Shown here in pieces: positions 33,568 to 46,180 of a DNA stretch of 64,000 nt (its first letter is position 1; every line of letters begins with the position of its first letter). The notes below the pieces were generated by a model, which was not told the origin of the DNA, did not search any database, and saw nothing but the letters and a program-made list of their open reading frames with translations. A program made the position numbers and the translations under genes. Source of the stretch: Hemileia vastatrix (lineage: Eukaryota > Basidiomycota > Pucciniomycetes > Pucciniales > Zaghouaniaceae); assembly GCA_030280995.1 (NCBI GenBank), contig JASXTE010000007.1, forward strand, positions 15,934,501 through 15,998,500. The letters run 5' to 3'.

Positions 33568-35067
33568 TGTCAGCCTGTATATCTCCAGGACTGAGTAAAA
33601 AGTAACTATAAGTTATGTTAAACACATGAACTATACATGGGAATAATAAATCAGAGTACACAAATAGTATACATAAGTAAAATTATGATAATACACAAAA
33701 AATGCCATTATAACACCTTATATACACGCATATATCCACCTTTTATAGGTCTTATGTACTTAATATTAAGTTGGAGTATTTTAGGGTAATCTTAAGAACC
33801 TTAAGTATAAGGCTACATAATTTTTAAGTACACTTAAAGCTGTTATATTCATTGTTTTATGCAAAAAACAAGAAATGCGCTTTATTTCACTTAAAAGTTG
33901 ACTATATGCGCTATAAAATTGAGAATATCAAAATTGCGCTTTGACAGATCAATTGGGCTCATTTAGAACTATTGATTTGGCTATTTAAATGCATAAAAAT
34001 AACACTTTTCAAATTTGGTGTTTTTTATGCCAGAAATGGCTTCTGTGTACTGGCCACATACTGCCTGCTTTTTTCCCGTTTGAATAGCTTCATTTTTAGC
34101 AAAGTTAGCTTTTTCACACTATAATTACCCCACATTCTACGCCCACTGTGGAGAAACACACTAAAATAGGCGACAGGCGCTTATTTAGTGTCCTAGCTTA
34201 ATTAATAATGCATTGACCCTGTTTATATGCACTAATTTCATTAATAACCTCACTCTTGGCACTTTATTTCATCACCACGCTTAAATTCGCCTAATTTTAG
34301 TCAAGGATTTACCCGTGCAAGCGCCTGCCATGAACTGCATGTAGTTACCCCACATCTCACGCTCTTTTTTAAGTTTTTGGGTGGTTTCTCAGTCAATTTT
34401 GGTTATTTTTGAATGGGAATTTCACGTAGTATAATGTCAGGATTAGCCCCATTATTTCTACAGTCAATCCCCCTTATTATTAAGCTATTATTAACCTTAA
34501 AAAGTCTCCTTTAATCCTTAATATTATTGTTTTATACGCATATACTCTCTTTTTGTCTTTTTCTTTAATTTTGATGGATTTCCCTTATTATTTCAGGATT
34601 TTGGCGGTTATTACTCTTCTAATTATGTCATGGGTTACTGGGAATGTTGATGGGCATGTTTATTAGTTGTTTAGAGGCGTCATTAACTGTGTATTGGGTG
34701 GTACATCAAGGGAATCATTGGGGAACTTAGTGTGTATAAAAGGAGGAGGTTTTTGGGTTGTATTTCTTCATTCTTTATCATTACAATTAACCAATATAAC
34801 CAAACCAATTACAATACATATCAATTAGTACTTTTATGAGACTTTTGAATAGTATCTGAATTTATATAATCTATTTTTCTACCAACTATAAAGATTGTAA
34901 GCCATATATAAGAATAGTGAGAATTTTATTACTGAGACCTTTATATTTGATTATATTTTACAACTTAGTGGATTAGAACTACAGTATTCATATAGGAACA
35001 TTAAAATCTTCTAGACAACTGACTATTCAAGCTAGTTCACGTCCTTGTACTTGACCTTAGCCTGACA
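33568..35067 (+). repeat. 3' LTR of the intact chromovirus
   Basis: 1500 bp, nearly identical to the 5' LTR. Followed by the GAATC duplication at 35068-35072. Confidence 0.95.
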
Positions 35068-35072
35068 GAATC

Positions 35073-38000
35073 AGATAAAAAGGGTGGAATAAAGTCATAG
35101 CACAATGGGAAATGATACAAAATTGTTGATTTTTGGCTCACAAAATTCAACATATTTTTGACATATTTTGCCACCTTTAGATAATGTTTAGTGGATTTTA
35201 ACATTATCATAACAAGCAAACTTAATAATGTTTTTGATTCTTTTAACAAAAATAAATATTGTTAGATCATTTTTTTTAATAATATGACTTATTTTTATGC
35301 TCTATCTACAATAGTTAGAAGTTTTTTTTGCAGAAATTACTTGTTTTGATATTCTATTTTTCAACTTTTTAAGAGAGTTCATTGCATTAAAGTTTTGTAT
35401 AAATTTTTCATTAAAGCATCATATTTTAAATCTAGAGATTTGGTTTTGAAATAATATATATTTTCATGTTAATTGACTCATTATTTTTGGATTGATAAAT
35501 TATGTTAAAATTGGGATTGCTTATTTCTAGTGAGTGTACATCATAGTTGGTTTTCAAATCAAAGATTATTAAATGGTGAAATTTTGTAAAATTCTAAATG
35601 TCTTTTAAACCTTTTTGATTTAAATAATGTTTAATGTTATTTAATCATTCTATAAGTAGAACACAATTAAATTCTGATAATGGTACATTGCTTTCATTTT
35701 TTAACACTAAAATTCTATTCTACTTGAAACAATGTAAACTAAAGCTTGGTATCACATAAGAAACTCACAATTTTAAAAAATCATATTTCCAACTTTTTAA
35801 ACATGATACACATTAAAATATATTTTTAGAATAATTTCCTAATTAGTTTCAAATACTAGAAAATAATGACCTCAATTTATTTTAATACTTAAACCATTCT
35901 GATAAGTGAATATCACAATCCTCTAAGTAACATATGGTTACCATTTATACACATATTCATGATTTCTCCTTTGGTTTAATTTTAGATGAATGTAAAAAGG
36001 AAAATCACATGTTGAATATCATCTATAGATAAACTTCTTATATTAGAAGCTAATATTTCATATGAGATATTTGTTATTGAGTTTGGGAAAGATTAATAAG
36101 TGTTGGGAATTATAATTGAGCCATTTATTAAAGTAAATAAAAAAGGATGACCTTCTAAATATTTCATATATATATATATATATAATAAAAAATTAGTTAT
36201 ATAGTAGCATTTAACCATGGTTTTATACTAACATCATATAAAAAAGGGATTGAACTAAAAATTTCAGTAAAGAAAATAAAAATATGATAAGTTAATATTC
36301 TTTTTTATATTTTCATATTTTTGAAATGGCTTAATTAAGGGAGAAAATTATTTGGTTTTAGAGTACAAGAATTTCTAGATAAAAATCTTCACAATATAGT
36401 TTGACCCTCTCAAAAAGAAAATTCTAAAAATTTTACTATCACATTTATATTTTTATGTTAAGTAATAGAAAATGGAGTTGTGTCTTTGACAATGAAGCCT
36501 TAGAAAATAAAATAAATGATTCAACTTTATAATATAATTTTTGAAACAATAAATCATGTATTCAAAAGAAAATTATATATCTTACAATAAAGATAACAGT
36601 ATTAATTAAGCAACTCTAACAACTTTGGAAAGAAAACAAGAAAAAAATATTTAGTAAAATGCATAATTTATTTTTAGAATTCAAGGAAACTTAATAGCTC
36701 TACCTGTAAACTAGCCTTAAAGCAGGTTTAGACTTAACATGTGGAAGTTCATACATAGTACCCTTCCATCATTAGAGCAGAGTAAAATTTATGTAGTTTT
36801 ATTTTATTAATTTATAATAGTATTTTTATTTTTGGCTTTTTCATTAGTATAACTATATATTTTTTAACTTTTTTGTTTTTCATAACGTAAGTTCAAAGCT
36901 GCCCATCACTACTTCAAGATGAAACTCCATATAATGTAATAAATGAATGATATATTATAATGAATTTTACTAGAGACTTTTCAAAAATGGTGATTAAGAA
37001 TACTTATTATAATTTTTTTAAATTTTTATTATTATTCTATGTCTTGAAAGGAGATGGCCATATCTCAATTTAATTAGTTTTTCCTCAGAAAAATTTATTC
37101 TTGATCTAAATCAAATTGCATCACTATTAACTAGATGTTATTATACAATTTTACCAATTTTTTTATCTGAACATAGTTGAAAGTATGTATAAATTAGAGT
37201 GTTTCCACATAGTATTACTATTATCCCACCATTATTTTCACATTTAGATTTCATTATAATTGTAAAATATTTTTTTCAATAATTTTAATAATACCTTAAT
37301 ATTTAATAATTTAGTTACATAGTAGATTTTTTATCCTTTTTTTTATATGAGGCTTATTATATAAACACCACTTTTAGATTTTTTCCATTTTGAAGTCTGA
37401 TAATTTAAATTTTAATTTAACTACCCAAATTATATCCAAAAAAATTCAAAAGTATATTTTTTAATTTACTCTTTTTGATAAACTTATCATTTCTTATAGG
37501 TTATTCTTCAACTATTTATTGTAATTGATTACCCACTCATTTATGGTCTGTTATTGTTGCTAATTACATACAGATAAAATAAGGATACTCTCATATTATA
37601 TTGGAGTTTTAAATTAAAAAGTAAATACTAGTGGCTGGTATTAAATATGAAGTTGTTATAACTAAGTTGAACAATAAATAATGATTAAATGGAATTTTAT
37701 ATTACAAATTTTATTGAATGTATATAAAAATAACACTAAAGAAATATATATAAGATATACATATAACCATTGTATATCAAAAAAGAAGTACTTATCAACA
37801 TGGACTTTTTTAATGATTTTCAAATTTACTTAAAGAGACATTAATATTACCAATTCAAATTTTATATCAATTATATCAATATTATTATTTCAATTTTAAT
37901 TATTTTACAAAAAAATTGAGTTACAAAGTAATTAAATGCAGTATTTAATGAATGTTTTTGAAAAATATTTACAAAAATAGAAATAACCCCTCACAAAAAA

Positions 38001-38345
38001 AAATATAATTTTTTTTACTAACAATTTGCACCATATTTCTACCCTTAAAATATTGGTATTCTTCTAACAAAAATATTTTTTGAATAAATTTAAATTTTTT
38101 TTCATTATTCAATTACAAAATGTCAAATTTATAATTTTTTTTACCTTACTAAAAAATTTAGTTGAAAATATAATTTTGTATTTCCAAAAAATCAACTTAA
38201 AAGTCAAAAATTAAAAAAACAAAATTATAAATATAATTATGAGAAAGAGGTAAATTAAATTTATAATATTCATATAAAAAAATTTCATATATTTCATGGT
38301 GTTTGAATTTTAAATTTAATGTATTAAAAAATAATTATTAAATAA
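35073..38345. other. Long AT-rich region without genes
   Basis: About 3.3 kb of very low GC sequence with short frames only. An AT dinucleotide run sits at 36166-36184. No LTR, TIR, RNA gene or protein remnant was recognised. Confidence 0.65.
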
Positions 38346-38941
38346 CCAAGCCAAACAAAATTGGCTTGGGTTTTGGTATCAATAGTACTTATTTTTTTTC
38401 TTATACTCACATTTTAATTTCTTTTTTTTCTAGCTTTCTCATTTTTTTATGATTTTTAATGTTTTTAAGACTGAAGTTGCTTTCAAACAACTTCAGTCTA
38501 ACTTGTCTCTCGCTTTCCCACCAGTTTGCACCTGGTAGGGAAAGTCAATTCCATTTTAGAGACCAAAGTCCCTTTCAGGGATTTTGTTTTCTCTGTGTAC
38601 ATTTCACAGCCAGAAAACAACTGGCTGTGCAATGCACTGCATGCAGCAGAAATGCATGCACTGCCCATATCTCATGCAGCTGACTTGATATCAGCTGCAT
38701 GAGATATGGAAGTGATTGTGCAACAGGCGTTACTTGCAGCAGCAACGCGCCTTGCACACATCTTTGGCCACCTCCCAGCCTAGTAAATTGGCTGGGAGGG
38801 TGGAAATTGTCACAGCAAGCAATCAAAGTTGCTTTTAGAAACTTTGATTGCCTGAAAGAGACACTTCCAGCCAGGGGAAACCTGGCTGGAAGTACTAAAT
38901 TGCAATTTAAGGGACCCAAGCCAATTTCAAAGGCTTGGGTC
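38346..38941. repeat. Chain of about 12 consecutive hairpins
   Basis: Local inverted repeats follow one another with little spacing. Arms: 38346-38354/38361-38369; 38468-38479/38488-38499 (12 bp); 38513-38524/38532-38544 (one bulge); 38564-38573/38577-38586; 38605-38613/38621-38629; 38634-38645/38653-38664 (one mismatch); 38665-38683/38691-38709 (19 bp perfect); 38717-38734/38741-38758 (imperfect); 38768-38780/38790-38803 (one bulge); 38819-38830/38840-38851; 38863-38875/38881-38893; palindrome 38896-38909; 38913-38922/38932-38941. Loops are mostly 5-9 nt. Stem sequences differ from one another, although several left arms end in AGCC. GC content is visibly higher than in the flanks. From 38468 to 38941 I count about 290 of 474 bases in stems. 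No coding frame fits; the open stretches on both strands here are incidental. Confidence 0.9.
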
Positions 38942-39008
38942 ATAAATTAAGCTTTCCAAAAAGCAGCCAGTATAAATCTGTCTGCAATAAAAAGTAAATT
39001 ATCTAATT

Positions 39009-39034
39009 AAAATAAATAAATAAATAAATAAATT
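39009..39034 (+). repeat. (AAAT)n microsatellite
   Basis: Six tandem AAAT units immediately downstream of the hairpin chain. Confidence 0.85.
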
Positions 39035-39106
39035 TTCACAAAGATATACAACGCTCTGCAGCCGGTTATAAACGGCCTTCCATTGATACACATAGAAACA
39101 AAATCA

Positions 39107-39175
39107 AATGTTGCTTTCAGCAACATTGGCCATGTTTTGATATTTTGATCCAAGTAAGATCGGGAAAAAGGCCAA
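39107..39175. repeat. Two further hairpins downstream of the chain
   Basis: AATGTTGCT-TTC-AGCAACATT (39107-39127) is a 9-bp stem. The partly overlapping arms TTGGCC (39126) and GGCCAA (39170) enclose GATCCAAGTAAGATC. They may belong to the same structure as the chain at 38346-38941. From 39176 to 40026 I see nothing further. Confidence 0.6.
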
Positions 39176-40026
39176 GGCATAAAAATTTCACAATTAAAAA
39201 TCTACCAATTTAATATGGTGGGGAGGTTCATATTTTAGAAATAGGCGGTGCACATTATATTTCCCTTTAAAAAAATTCTAAAATGAATTAATTTTGACGC
39301 AATGTAAATTTAAATGTGATGAGTGTATGTTTTTTAGCTATGTGAAACATGGTAGTTAGAATTATCTGGCGTCAATTTTTTTTAGATGTGAAATTCAGTG
39401 TTCCACAAACACTCATCTGTACAACATGCAGCCAAGTAAATTCTAGCTGGAATTAGTATATGCATAGGAAAAAATGTTCATGCTGTGTACAGTGCCTTGG
39501 CAACATTATTCTTGGAATTTAGATGAAGTTTATCATATGACTTGGAGAGCTGCATTCTTTTGTAAATGAGATCAGTGAAAATTCATGATATCTACATCTG
39601 TTTGCCACCCAATTTATTTTTCCTTTCTCTTTCTCACTTAACTTTTTCAAAAATTATCAATCATATTTTTGCTTTATCATTTTGAATTATTGTTTCTATT
39701 TTCTTGACCTTATCTGATTATCAGTAAGCAAATTTTTCTTGCTATTGCATTTCATATCATTTTGGTTTGTTACTCTTTTTTACACTTTTGATAAGTTAAT
39801 CTAATGATTCTAATTCTGAATTTTTTTATGGTATCTTTTACTGTACCCTTTGGATTCATTATAAATTAATTCTTTTTCAGTTAACTTAAAGTTTTTTTAT
39901 TTGTTTGTCAATTTACTTTTCTTTATTCCTTATCAAAAATATTCAATTTATTTATCTAACCATTTATTTTTTAAAACAGTAATTATAAAATAAACTCTAT
40001 AATTAATTTTGATAAATCAGCTACAA

Positions 40027-40049
40027 ATGGAAGAAGATTTTTTTGACAC
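40027..40049 (+). CDS. Possible first coding exon of the dioxygenase gene
   Basis: ATGGAAGAAGATTTT... runs 23 nt to a GTAAGT donor. Joining it to an acceptor TTAG ending at 40715 gives an in-frame fusion upstream of the Met at 40729 (Met-Glu-Glu-Asp-Phe-Phe-Asp-Thr, then Ile-Glu-Pro-Ser-Met). The implied intron of about 666 nt is long for this window, where others are 40-115 nt, so this exon is tentative. Confidence 0.35.
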
Positions 40050-40136
40050 GTAAGTTCATGTTTTGCTTATCATTTTTCTATATTTCTTTAATACTTTCTC
40101 AACCATTATATTATTAATATGAAAAGTAAAATATCA

Positions 40137-40482
40137 TCTCGTACTTGCTGAAAGCATACAGGATAATGTTTTGCTTTTCATAATAATAATTAGATTGTTT
40201 GTAATTTAACTTTAATTTATTGATTTTTAAGTTGTTTCAAAGTCTCGTACTTGCTGAAAGCATACAGGACAATGCTACAATTTAAGAATTAATAATTTAT
40301 TGAAGTATAACTTTCTAAGTCAATATAATGGCCAGAGAAAGATTTTTCATTTTATATATGTGGATATGATAATTCTGTAAATTTTTTAATATTACTAGTG
40401 TTTTGGAGTTATACTTTCATTATATTATTAATATTAAGTGTAGAGCCAAATATCGTACTTGCTGAATGCATACAGGATAAAG
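40137..40482 (+). repeat. Three copies of a ~28-nt motif upstream of the dioxygenase gene
   Basis: CGTACTTGCTGAAAGCATAC followed by AGGA(T/C)AA at 40137-40168, 40243-40274 and 40451-40482. Spacings are 106 and 208 bp (about 1x and 2x). The flanking bases are not similar, so only the motif is conserved. Each copy is partly self-complementary (GTA..TGCT/AGCATAC). It could be a regulatory element, an intronic element or a protein-binding site. Confidence 0.75.
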
Positions 40483-40728
40483 CTATATTCTTTATATGTA
40501 TAATTTAATAAAGTATACCATTGAAACACTTTCTTAATATTTGAAATAAAGAAAAAGTATATAAATTTACTAATATGTAGATATGCTAACTTTTGTATTT
40601 CTAATATTGAAGATATGATAAATTTTAAGGTATCATTGACTGATAATTGAAATTCTGTTACTATTTTCTAATTTTTGATTTTTTTCTATTTTAAACCAAA
40701 ATTGAATTCTCTTAGGATTGAACCATCA

Positions 40729-41918
40729 ATGAGTAACAATTTGAAAAAAAATCGGCAAGGGAATAACTCTAACAATAGGTGGGCGAAAAACATTTCTACT
40801 GGAATGAAACTCGTAAATGCTCTTGGAATGGATACAAATTGGAAGAAGCCACATTTCTACGCACAATCTTATGCAAATAATATGACAGATTGCAATAGTT
40901 ATTACAATTTTTTTCCTGGTTGTAGTATTTATAAAACAAAAGGTGTCTTAATACCTAATGTTCTTGTGCAGACTTTTGAAATTCATGAGCTCAAAGAACT
41001 AGATATGTTAGAAGCTACGGTGCAATGCATTAAGGATCTTTCTTACTGCGAACATAAAATTACAAATAATGGTTATCATCAAAGAGCTGGTGGTTTTGGA
41101 AAAATGTTTGGTGGTGGCTTTATTTTAGATAGGAAGAAATCTTTATATATTTGTAAGTATCACTTTTTTTAATTTAAATACTGAATTTTTGAATGCTTTT
41201 ACTTGAAGATGAATACACTGATAATATTGTAAGCACGGATGAATATAAAAAACGAACGAAGAGGATTGCAATGTACTTTGAATATTTTTTTAAAAAAATA
41301 TCATATGTAAAGTACAACGAGGCAACTAATCTTTGTGCAAAACTTGGTATTCCTAAATTTTCAAAAGTTTATAGTGAAGAAGAGGGTGTACCGTTTGCTA
41401 TTAATTTAACTTGGACATCTGGAGCAAATGGTAATGGGTTCTCCAATGAGGTTCATCGTGATAAGGATGCAAGTGAGTATACTTTAGGAATATTTTATCC
41501 TAAAGATACAGAAAATAATACCATTCATATGAAGTACAATAAGACCCAACCACGACAAACAGGTGGAGAACTTATGTTTCCCGAAATTCAAAGTAAAATC
41601 AACTTTGAAACAACTAATGGAATAACAGTGACGTTATGGCCTGCTAATCAACTGAGGCATTTTACCTCAAGATGTCACAAAATACATGGCTTCACAAGGA
41701 TAGGTTCTTCTATTCAAATCAGCACTAGAATTTTTCATGCTATAGAAAAGCTTAATCTTTTTGATATTGATATTTCAGAGTACTTGGAAATGAAAGAAGA
41801 GAAGGATAGGTATAAATATTTGATTAGTGCTTTGAGAGTTTTTTTGAAAAGAGATGACCTAATAGAGGAAAAAAAAAATCAGCAAAGTATTATTTATCTA
41901 AAGATAAGACAAATCTAA
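40729..41918 (+). CDS. Tet/JBP-like 2OG-Fe(II) dioxygenase
   Basis: Two exons, 40729-41152 and 41209-41918, are joined by a 56-nt GT-AG intron (GTAAGT...TTGAAG); the splice keeps the frame. The C-terminal half has the double-stranded beta-helix signature: His-Arg-Asp at 41454-41462 (Fe ligands HxD), GGELMFPE, then a distal His at 41658 (RHFTS) and an Arg at 41697 (TRIGSSIQIS) for 2-oxoglutarate. Tet/JBP proteins oxidise 5-methylcytosine or thymine in DNA. The family is expanded in basidiomycetes, where published work links it to DNA transposons; the substrate here is not known. The N-terminal exon is basic and Asn-rich. No stop or frameshift is visible, unlike most other genes here. It is convergent with the gene at 42734-45143. 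Confidence 0.75.
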
Positions 41919-42733
41919 AAAATTATGATAATTAAATATTAAAATTTTATATCATATTTACACAACTTAATGTGAAATTAAACATGATAAATAATGGGAG
42001 TAGCTGTAACATTTTCAGTTGTGATGATTAAAGTATTATCTATTTTTTTTAATTGTGAAATAGAATAATTTTTTTTCATAATATTATAAAAAAATTTGAT
42101 TTACTTTTGAGGAAATATATAAGTTGTGAAATCTTTAAATGTCATTTTTATTAAATTGGTAGCAAAGGTTCTAGAATACAAAAACTATAATTAAGAATTT
42201 GAAATATTTCAGCCATAAAAATGTGCTTTTAATGCTACCAAATTAACTGTATAGTATTTTAGGTCAAACAAGCTTATTAATAAAAAAGTTAATAATAAAG
42301 AGTTGATGAAAGAATTTTGAATCAAAAATAGATTAAATTGTATTTTTTTAAGAATACACACATTTAATTATTTAAGTTGTTCTACTTCTGATTAAAAATG
42401 TTACAATCAATGAAAAAATTTGTAATAATTAATAGATTATTTAATATTAAAGGTAAAGTAACAAAACTAGGGCAGTTATCATATTTTTATATAAAAAATA
42501 AAATATTTAAGAATTTAATACAAGTATTTGAAATAATATAAGTAGATTTTAAAATCTTTGTTATTGCTGGACTTACAATAATTTTTTTTAATAATTAATT
42601 TAGAAAATCATCTCAAAAGTTTCTTAATAAATTTCAAAGATGGTCACATGTTTGATGTATTTGAAGGAAAATAACTTTAATTATACAAGATAAATCATAT
42701 ACACAGAACTTTATCTATTTACATGTTGGAATA
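41919..42733. other. AT-rich intergenic region between convergent genes
   Basis: No feature recognised. Confidence 0.6.
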
Positions 42734-45143
42734 TTAATTTATTGAAAGGCTCTGTTTATCAAAAAAAGGTGATACTGGCTGAATGGAGCTCCAGTGATTA
42801 ATAAAATCTGCAGAAATAGCCCTAGAAATACCTGGAGGACTTGGGGTATCAAATTTTAAAGTAAATGGATCAAACTTACCTATAAAAGGTTTTATTAATG
42901 TTAAAAAATAGTTATTTAAATTTTTCCAAATTATTTCTTCCATCAAATGACTTTTTTTTTCATGTAAATTAAGAAACTTAATTTCTGATATTACCTCCAA
43001 GCAATTAGCTGCTGAAGCCAATATATGATCTTGAGAGCTCTGAAATAAACCACGGACACCATCAATTATATAGAATGTGAAATATTGATATCGGTGGTGG
43101 GAGTATTCAGAATTTATCTTGTTTAGTGCAGCCTTTTGTTTCTGTCTCATTATAGTCAGTTCAGTATTTTTGTTTTTCTGAATTGATTGTTGAGCTTCTC
43201 TAGTCTTGCCACTTGATATTGTTGCAGCACAATATTTTGATTTAACAATGATAATTGACATTATTATATCAATGATAATATTTCTGATTTGAAGAAGAGT
43301 TGACATTGATATATCACGGGTTTGAAGTGCATTGGGACCAACTTCTAAGCCATCAGGAATCGGACTCTTCAGATTTGAAAGGTGAGCTAGAAGCTGAAGA
43401 CCATGTTCAATTGGACAATCTGAGTTAATGTTTTGATGTGATGGAAGCTGGCTGAATTCATGTGCGGTCAGATAAAGTGAAGATGATATAAGAGATACCC
43501 ATGAAGAACGGCAGTGGTCACTTGGGATCATTAATCTTATGAGCATTCGGATAAGATTGGATTCAGGGTGATCCGTTTTCTTTGTTGAGGAAAGAATTTC
43601 AGTATTTGAAACATCAGGATCACATAAATCTTCCATTTTTTTGAAATCAATATTATCGAGTACCCATAGCTGTGAGCTATCAATCTCAAAAAAAATATTT
43701 GCTACAAAAGGAAAAAGAAAAAAGTCAAGACTAAAATTTATTGTAACTTACATAACTCAGTAAGTTTTGAAAGCCAATCTTCTCCACAAGATTTTTCCCA
43801 ATGAAAAGTAAACATTGGAATATTTAACATGGGTTCTTGGGAAAAGTAGAAGAGCATCATTCAAGATGAGTAACAATTTCCAACCACGACCTGAGGACCT
43901 TTGCCATGCTGATTCTACCTTTATAAAAAATATGAATTTTACAGAATTCCTCCTGAAAATCAGAGTATTTTAGAACTGAGGGTGAATAAGCTAGGGGTTT
44001 TTTTGATATCTTGATTGGAGTTGATTTCATTGGTAGAGAAGCTTTCAAAGTGGTCAAAGTAGGTAATTTAGGAGGTGATGGGTATTGCTTCTTAGAAATG
44101 AAGGAATTCGGTGATGAGCGGTTTGAATCATCATCTTTATCAAACATATTGTCATGTCTTGAAGAAGATTTTAAAGTTTTCTTGTTTTGATGAGCAGGCA
44201 TAGCTTCATATTCTGACAGCTCATCATCGCTATTTTCATTGCTCTTTTCATCATCTTCATCAGGGAGAGGGACTTTATGGATGGAACAATTTACAGTAGG
44301 TGAGTTTCTGGTACAAAATATCAAAAGAAAGATAAAAAGTAAAATATGTTAGCAATAAAAGAAATATATGATAGAATTTTAAAGATAAAAGAATAACAAT
44401 AAAAAAAGAAACAAAAATATACTCATTATCAAAGCCATTGCTTTTTTTTTGAGATTTATTATTTGATACATCAGAAAATTCATTAGCAGAAGCTGGTTTA
44501 ATAGGTCAAACAAAAGAGGAGCCTTGGGATAATTTCCTTTTCTTGGAGCAGATAACAGGTGTTTTAAGATTTTCCTTAGAAGTTGAAGCATGAGTTAAAG
44601 CTGATGGTTCATCTGTCTCATCATCATCCCTAATGACAATGATTTCATCAGGAGGAATCATACCCTCCTCGTAAGCTACAAATATATGTGAAGAAAAAAA
44701 ATATTAATAATCTTATCTACTAATTTAAAAGGAGACAAAAAAAGTGAAGAACATACATTTTCAAGGCTTTTCACATATTGGAGTAAGTCATTACAAGGGT
44801 TAGATAAATATGAAGGAGAAGGATTATTGTTAAGGATCTTGACAAGTTCTTCTGTTTTATCTCTAGCCAATTCAAGTAAATTGCAATACTGAACTCTCTT
44901 TATTTCCTGCCTTTCATTGCTTATTACAGGAGGGTTAGGTGCCATGCCATGTGGCAGTCATGATGCAAGCTCAAAAGCTTCAAAGCGAGTATCAATCAGA
45001 GAGTGGGATGAAACACATTTGGGTGCTGGAAAATCAAATTTTTGAAAAAAAAAGATATAGATCATAAGTGAAATATATAAATTAAGAGAGAGGAACATGA
45101 TATACATACAAAGTGGAGGTGTAGGATTTTGAATACTAGACAT
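42734..45143 (-). pseudogene. Unrecognised multi-exon gene with in-frame stops
   Basis: Starts MSSIQNPTPPL at 45143. Apparent GT-AG introns lie at about 45026-45109, 44669-44756, 44308-44422 and just above 43690. The exons keep a common frame except for TGA stops after FELAS (about 44960) and after QGSSFV (about 44515). A frame change near 43930 leads into a segment with WLSKLTEL, possibly after a third TGA. The last exon (43636 to 42734 and slightly upstream) is an open 300-codon stretch. Content: acidic Asp/Glu/Ser-rich middle, Lys/Pro-rich SPPKLPTL region, hydrophobic helices (IRNIIIDIIMSIIIV) and a helical C-terminus. No family recognised. Each TGA could derive from CGA by one C-to-T transition. 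A gene of otherwise good quality that is recently broken, or a sequence with errors. Confidence 0.6.
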
Positions 45144-46180
45144 ATTGATTAATTAATGTTAAAAAAAAGTATTCGATATCAAAAAATTATGATGTAAGAT
45201 GATGAATAATTATAATAAACTCTATTCTAGAAAATTGAAGTTGATAATTTAATAGGATAAAAAATTGAATAAGATTAAAATTATAGTGAGGATGAAAGAA
45301 ACAGAAAACATAAAGAGGGGGATTTTATATTATTTGAGCTTTTTTTAAAATGTATTATTCATAGTGTGGTAAACTGAGTAACATGCTAAATCACAATCTG
45401 TTTATATTGAAGCAAAATTTGATGTAGCTAAAAGAAAATACTAGGAATTCTTTGGGGACTTTTAGTGTGAAAAACAAATAATAACAAATGTATATCCCAT
45501 ATGCAAATTACACGGGTAAATACAAAATTTTTTAAATTAAAATTTACTCCTAAACAATGGAGATACACTTAATTAGTATATTATATGAAAAAAAAGGATA
45601 ATGCTTTATAAATATTTGTTAAATTTACTTTCAGATGACAATGGGAGATTCACAAATATACTGATATGCCTCATCAAACAAGAAATGAATTATAAATATA
45701 AAATTGGTAACATTAGAATTTAAGATAAGAATTTGTTTTTTAAGTGACAGGAGGAGTGTCAGTCTAGGGTGAGGGCACAATGACCAAACCATTGATAAAC
45801 TTGGATACAACTAAGGGAAAAAAAATTGAATAGTTTTATTTTACAATATATCTTAGTCTGCACAAGATATTGCTTGTTGTCCCTAACTATACCAATATTG
45901 TTATTTTTCAAAAGTTATAGGACCACTAAGTTGATAAAATATTATTATGAATCACCCAATGAAATACCTTAAGCAACATTCAAAATTATTAAAATATTAA
46001 TATTCAATTTGAGATTTGGATTAGCTAATTTTTCACAACTTACCACAGTTTTGATTAATATAATAAAACTTGAAAAAAATTGTTGAGATAACCTAGAAAT
46101 GGGTGCAAGAAAATGAGAAACATATGACTTGAAACTTAATTCATACACTATTGATAAACTTCATGGATACTGATTAATTT
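45144..46180. other. AT-rich intergenic region
   Basis: No gene or repeat recognised before the palindrome array. Confidence 0.55.

Larger units (their letters stand above)
25342..35067 (+). mobile_element. Structurally intact Ty3/gypsy chromovirus (9.7 kb)
   Basis: Two 1500-bp LTRs flank a single gag-pol ORF. The element is bracketed by the 5-bp duplication GAATC (25337-25341 and 35068-35072). The LTRs differ at about eight positions by eye (roughly 0.5 percent), so the insertion is recent. PBS, purine tract, LTR promoter and an uninterrupted polyprotein with all catalytic residues are present, so it is plausibly still mobile. Confidence 0.95.

Noticed and set aside
38575..38950. ORFs of 74-122 codons on both strands over the hairpin chain
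   Set aside because: They run through perfect inverted repeats on both strands at once, lack motifs, and are expected in a locally GC-richer block with fewer stops.
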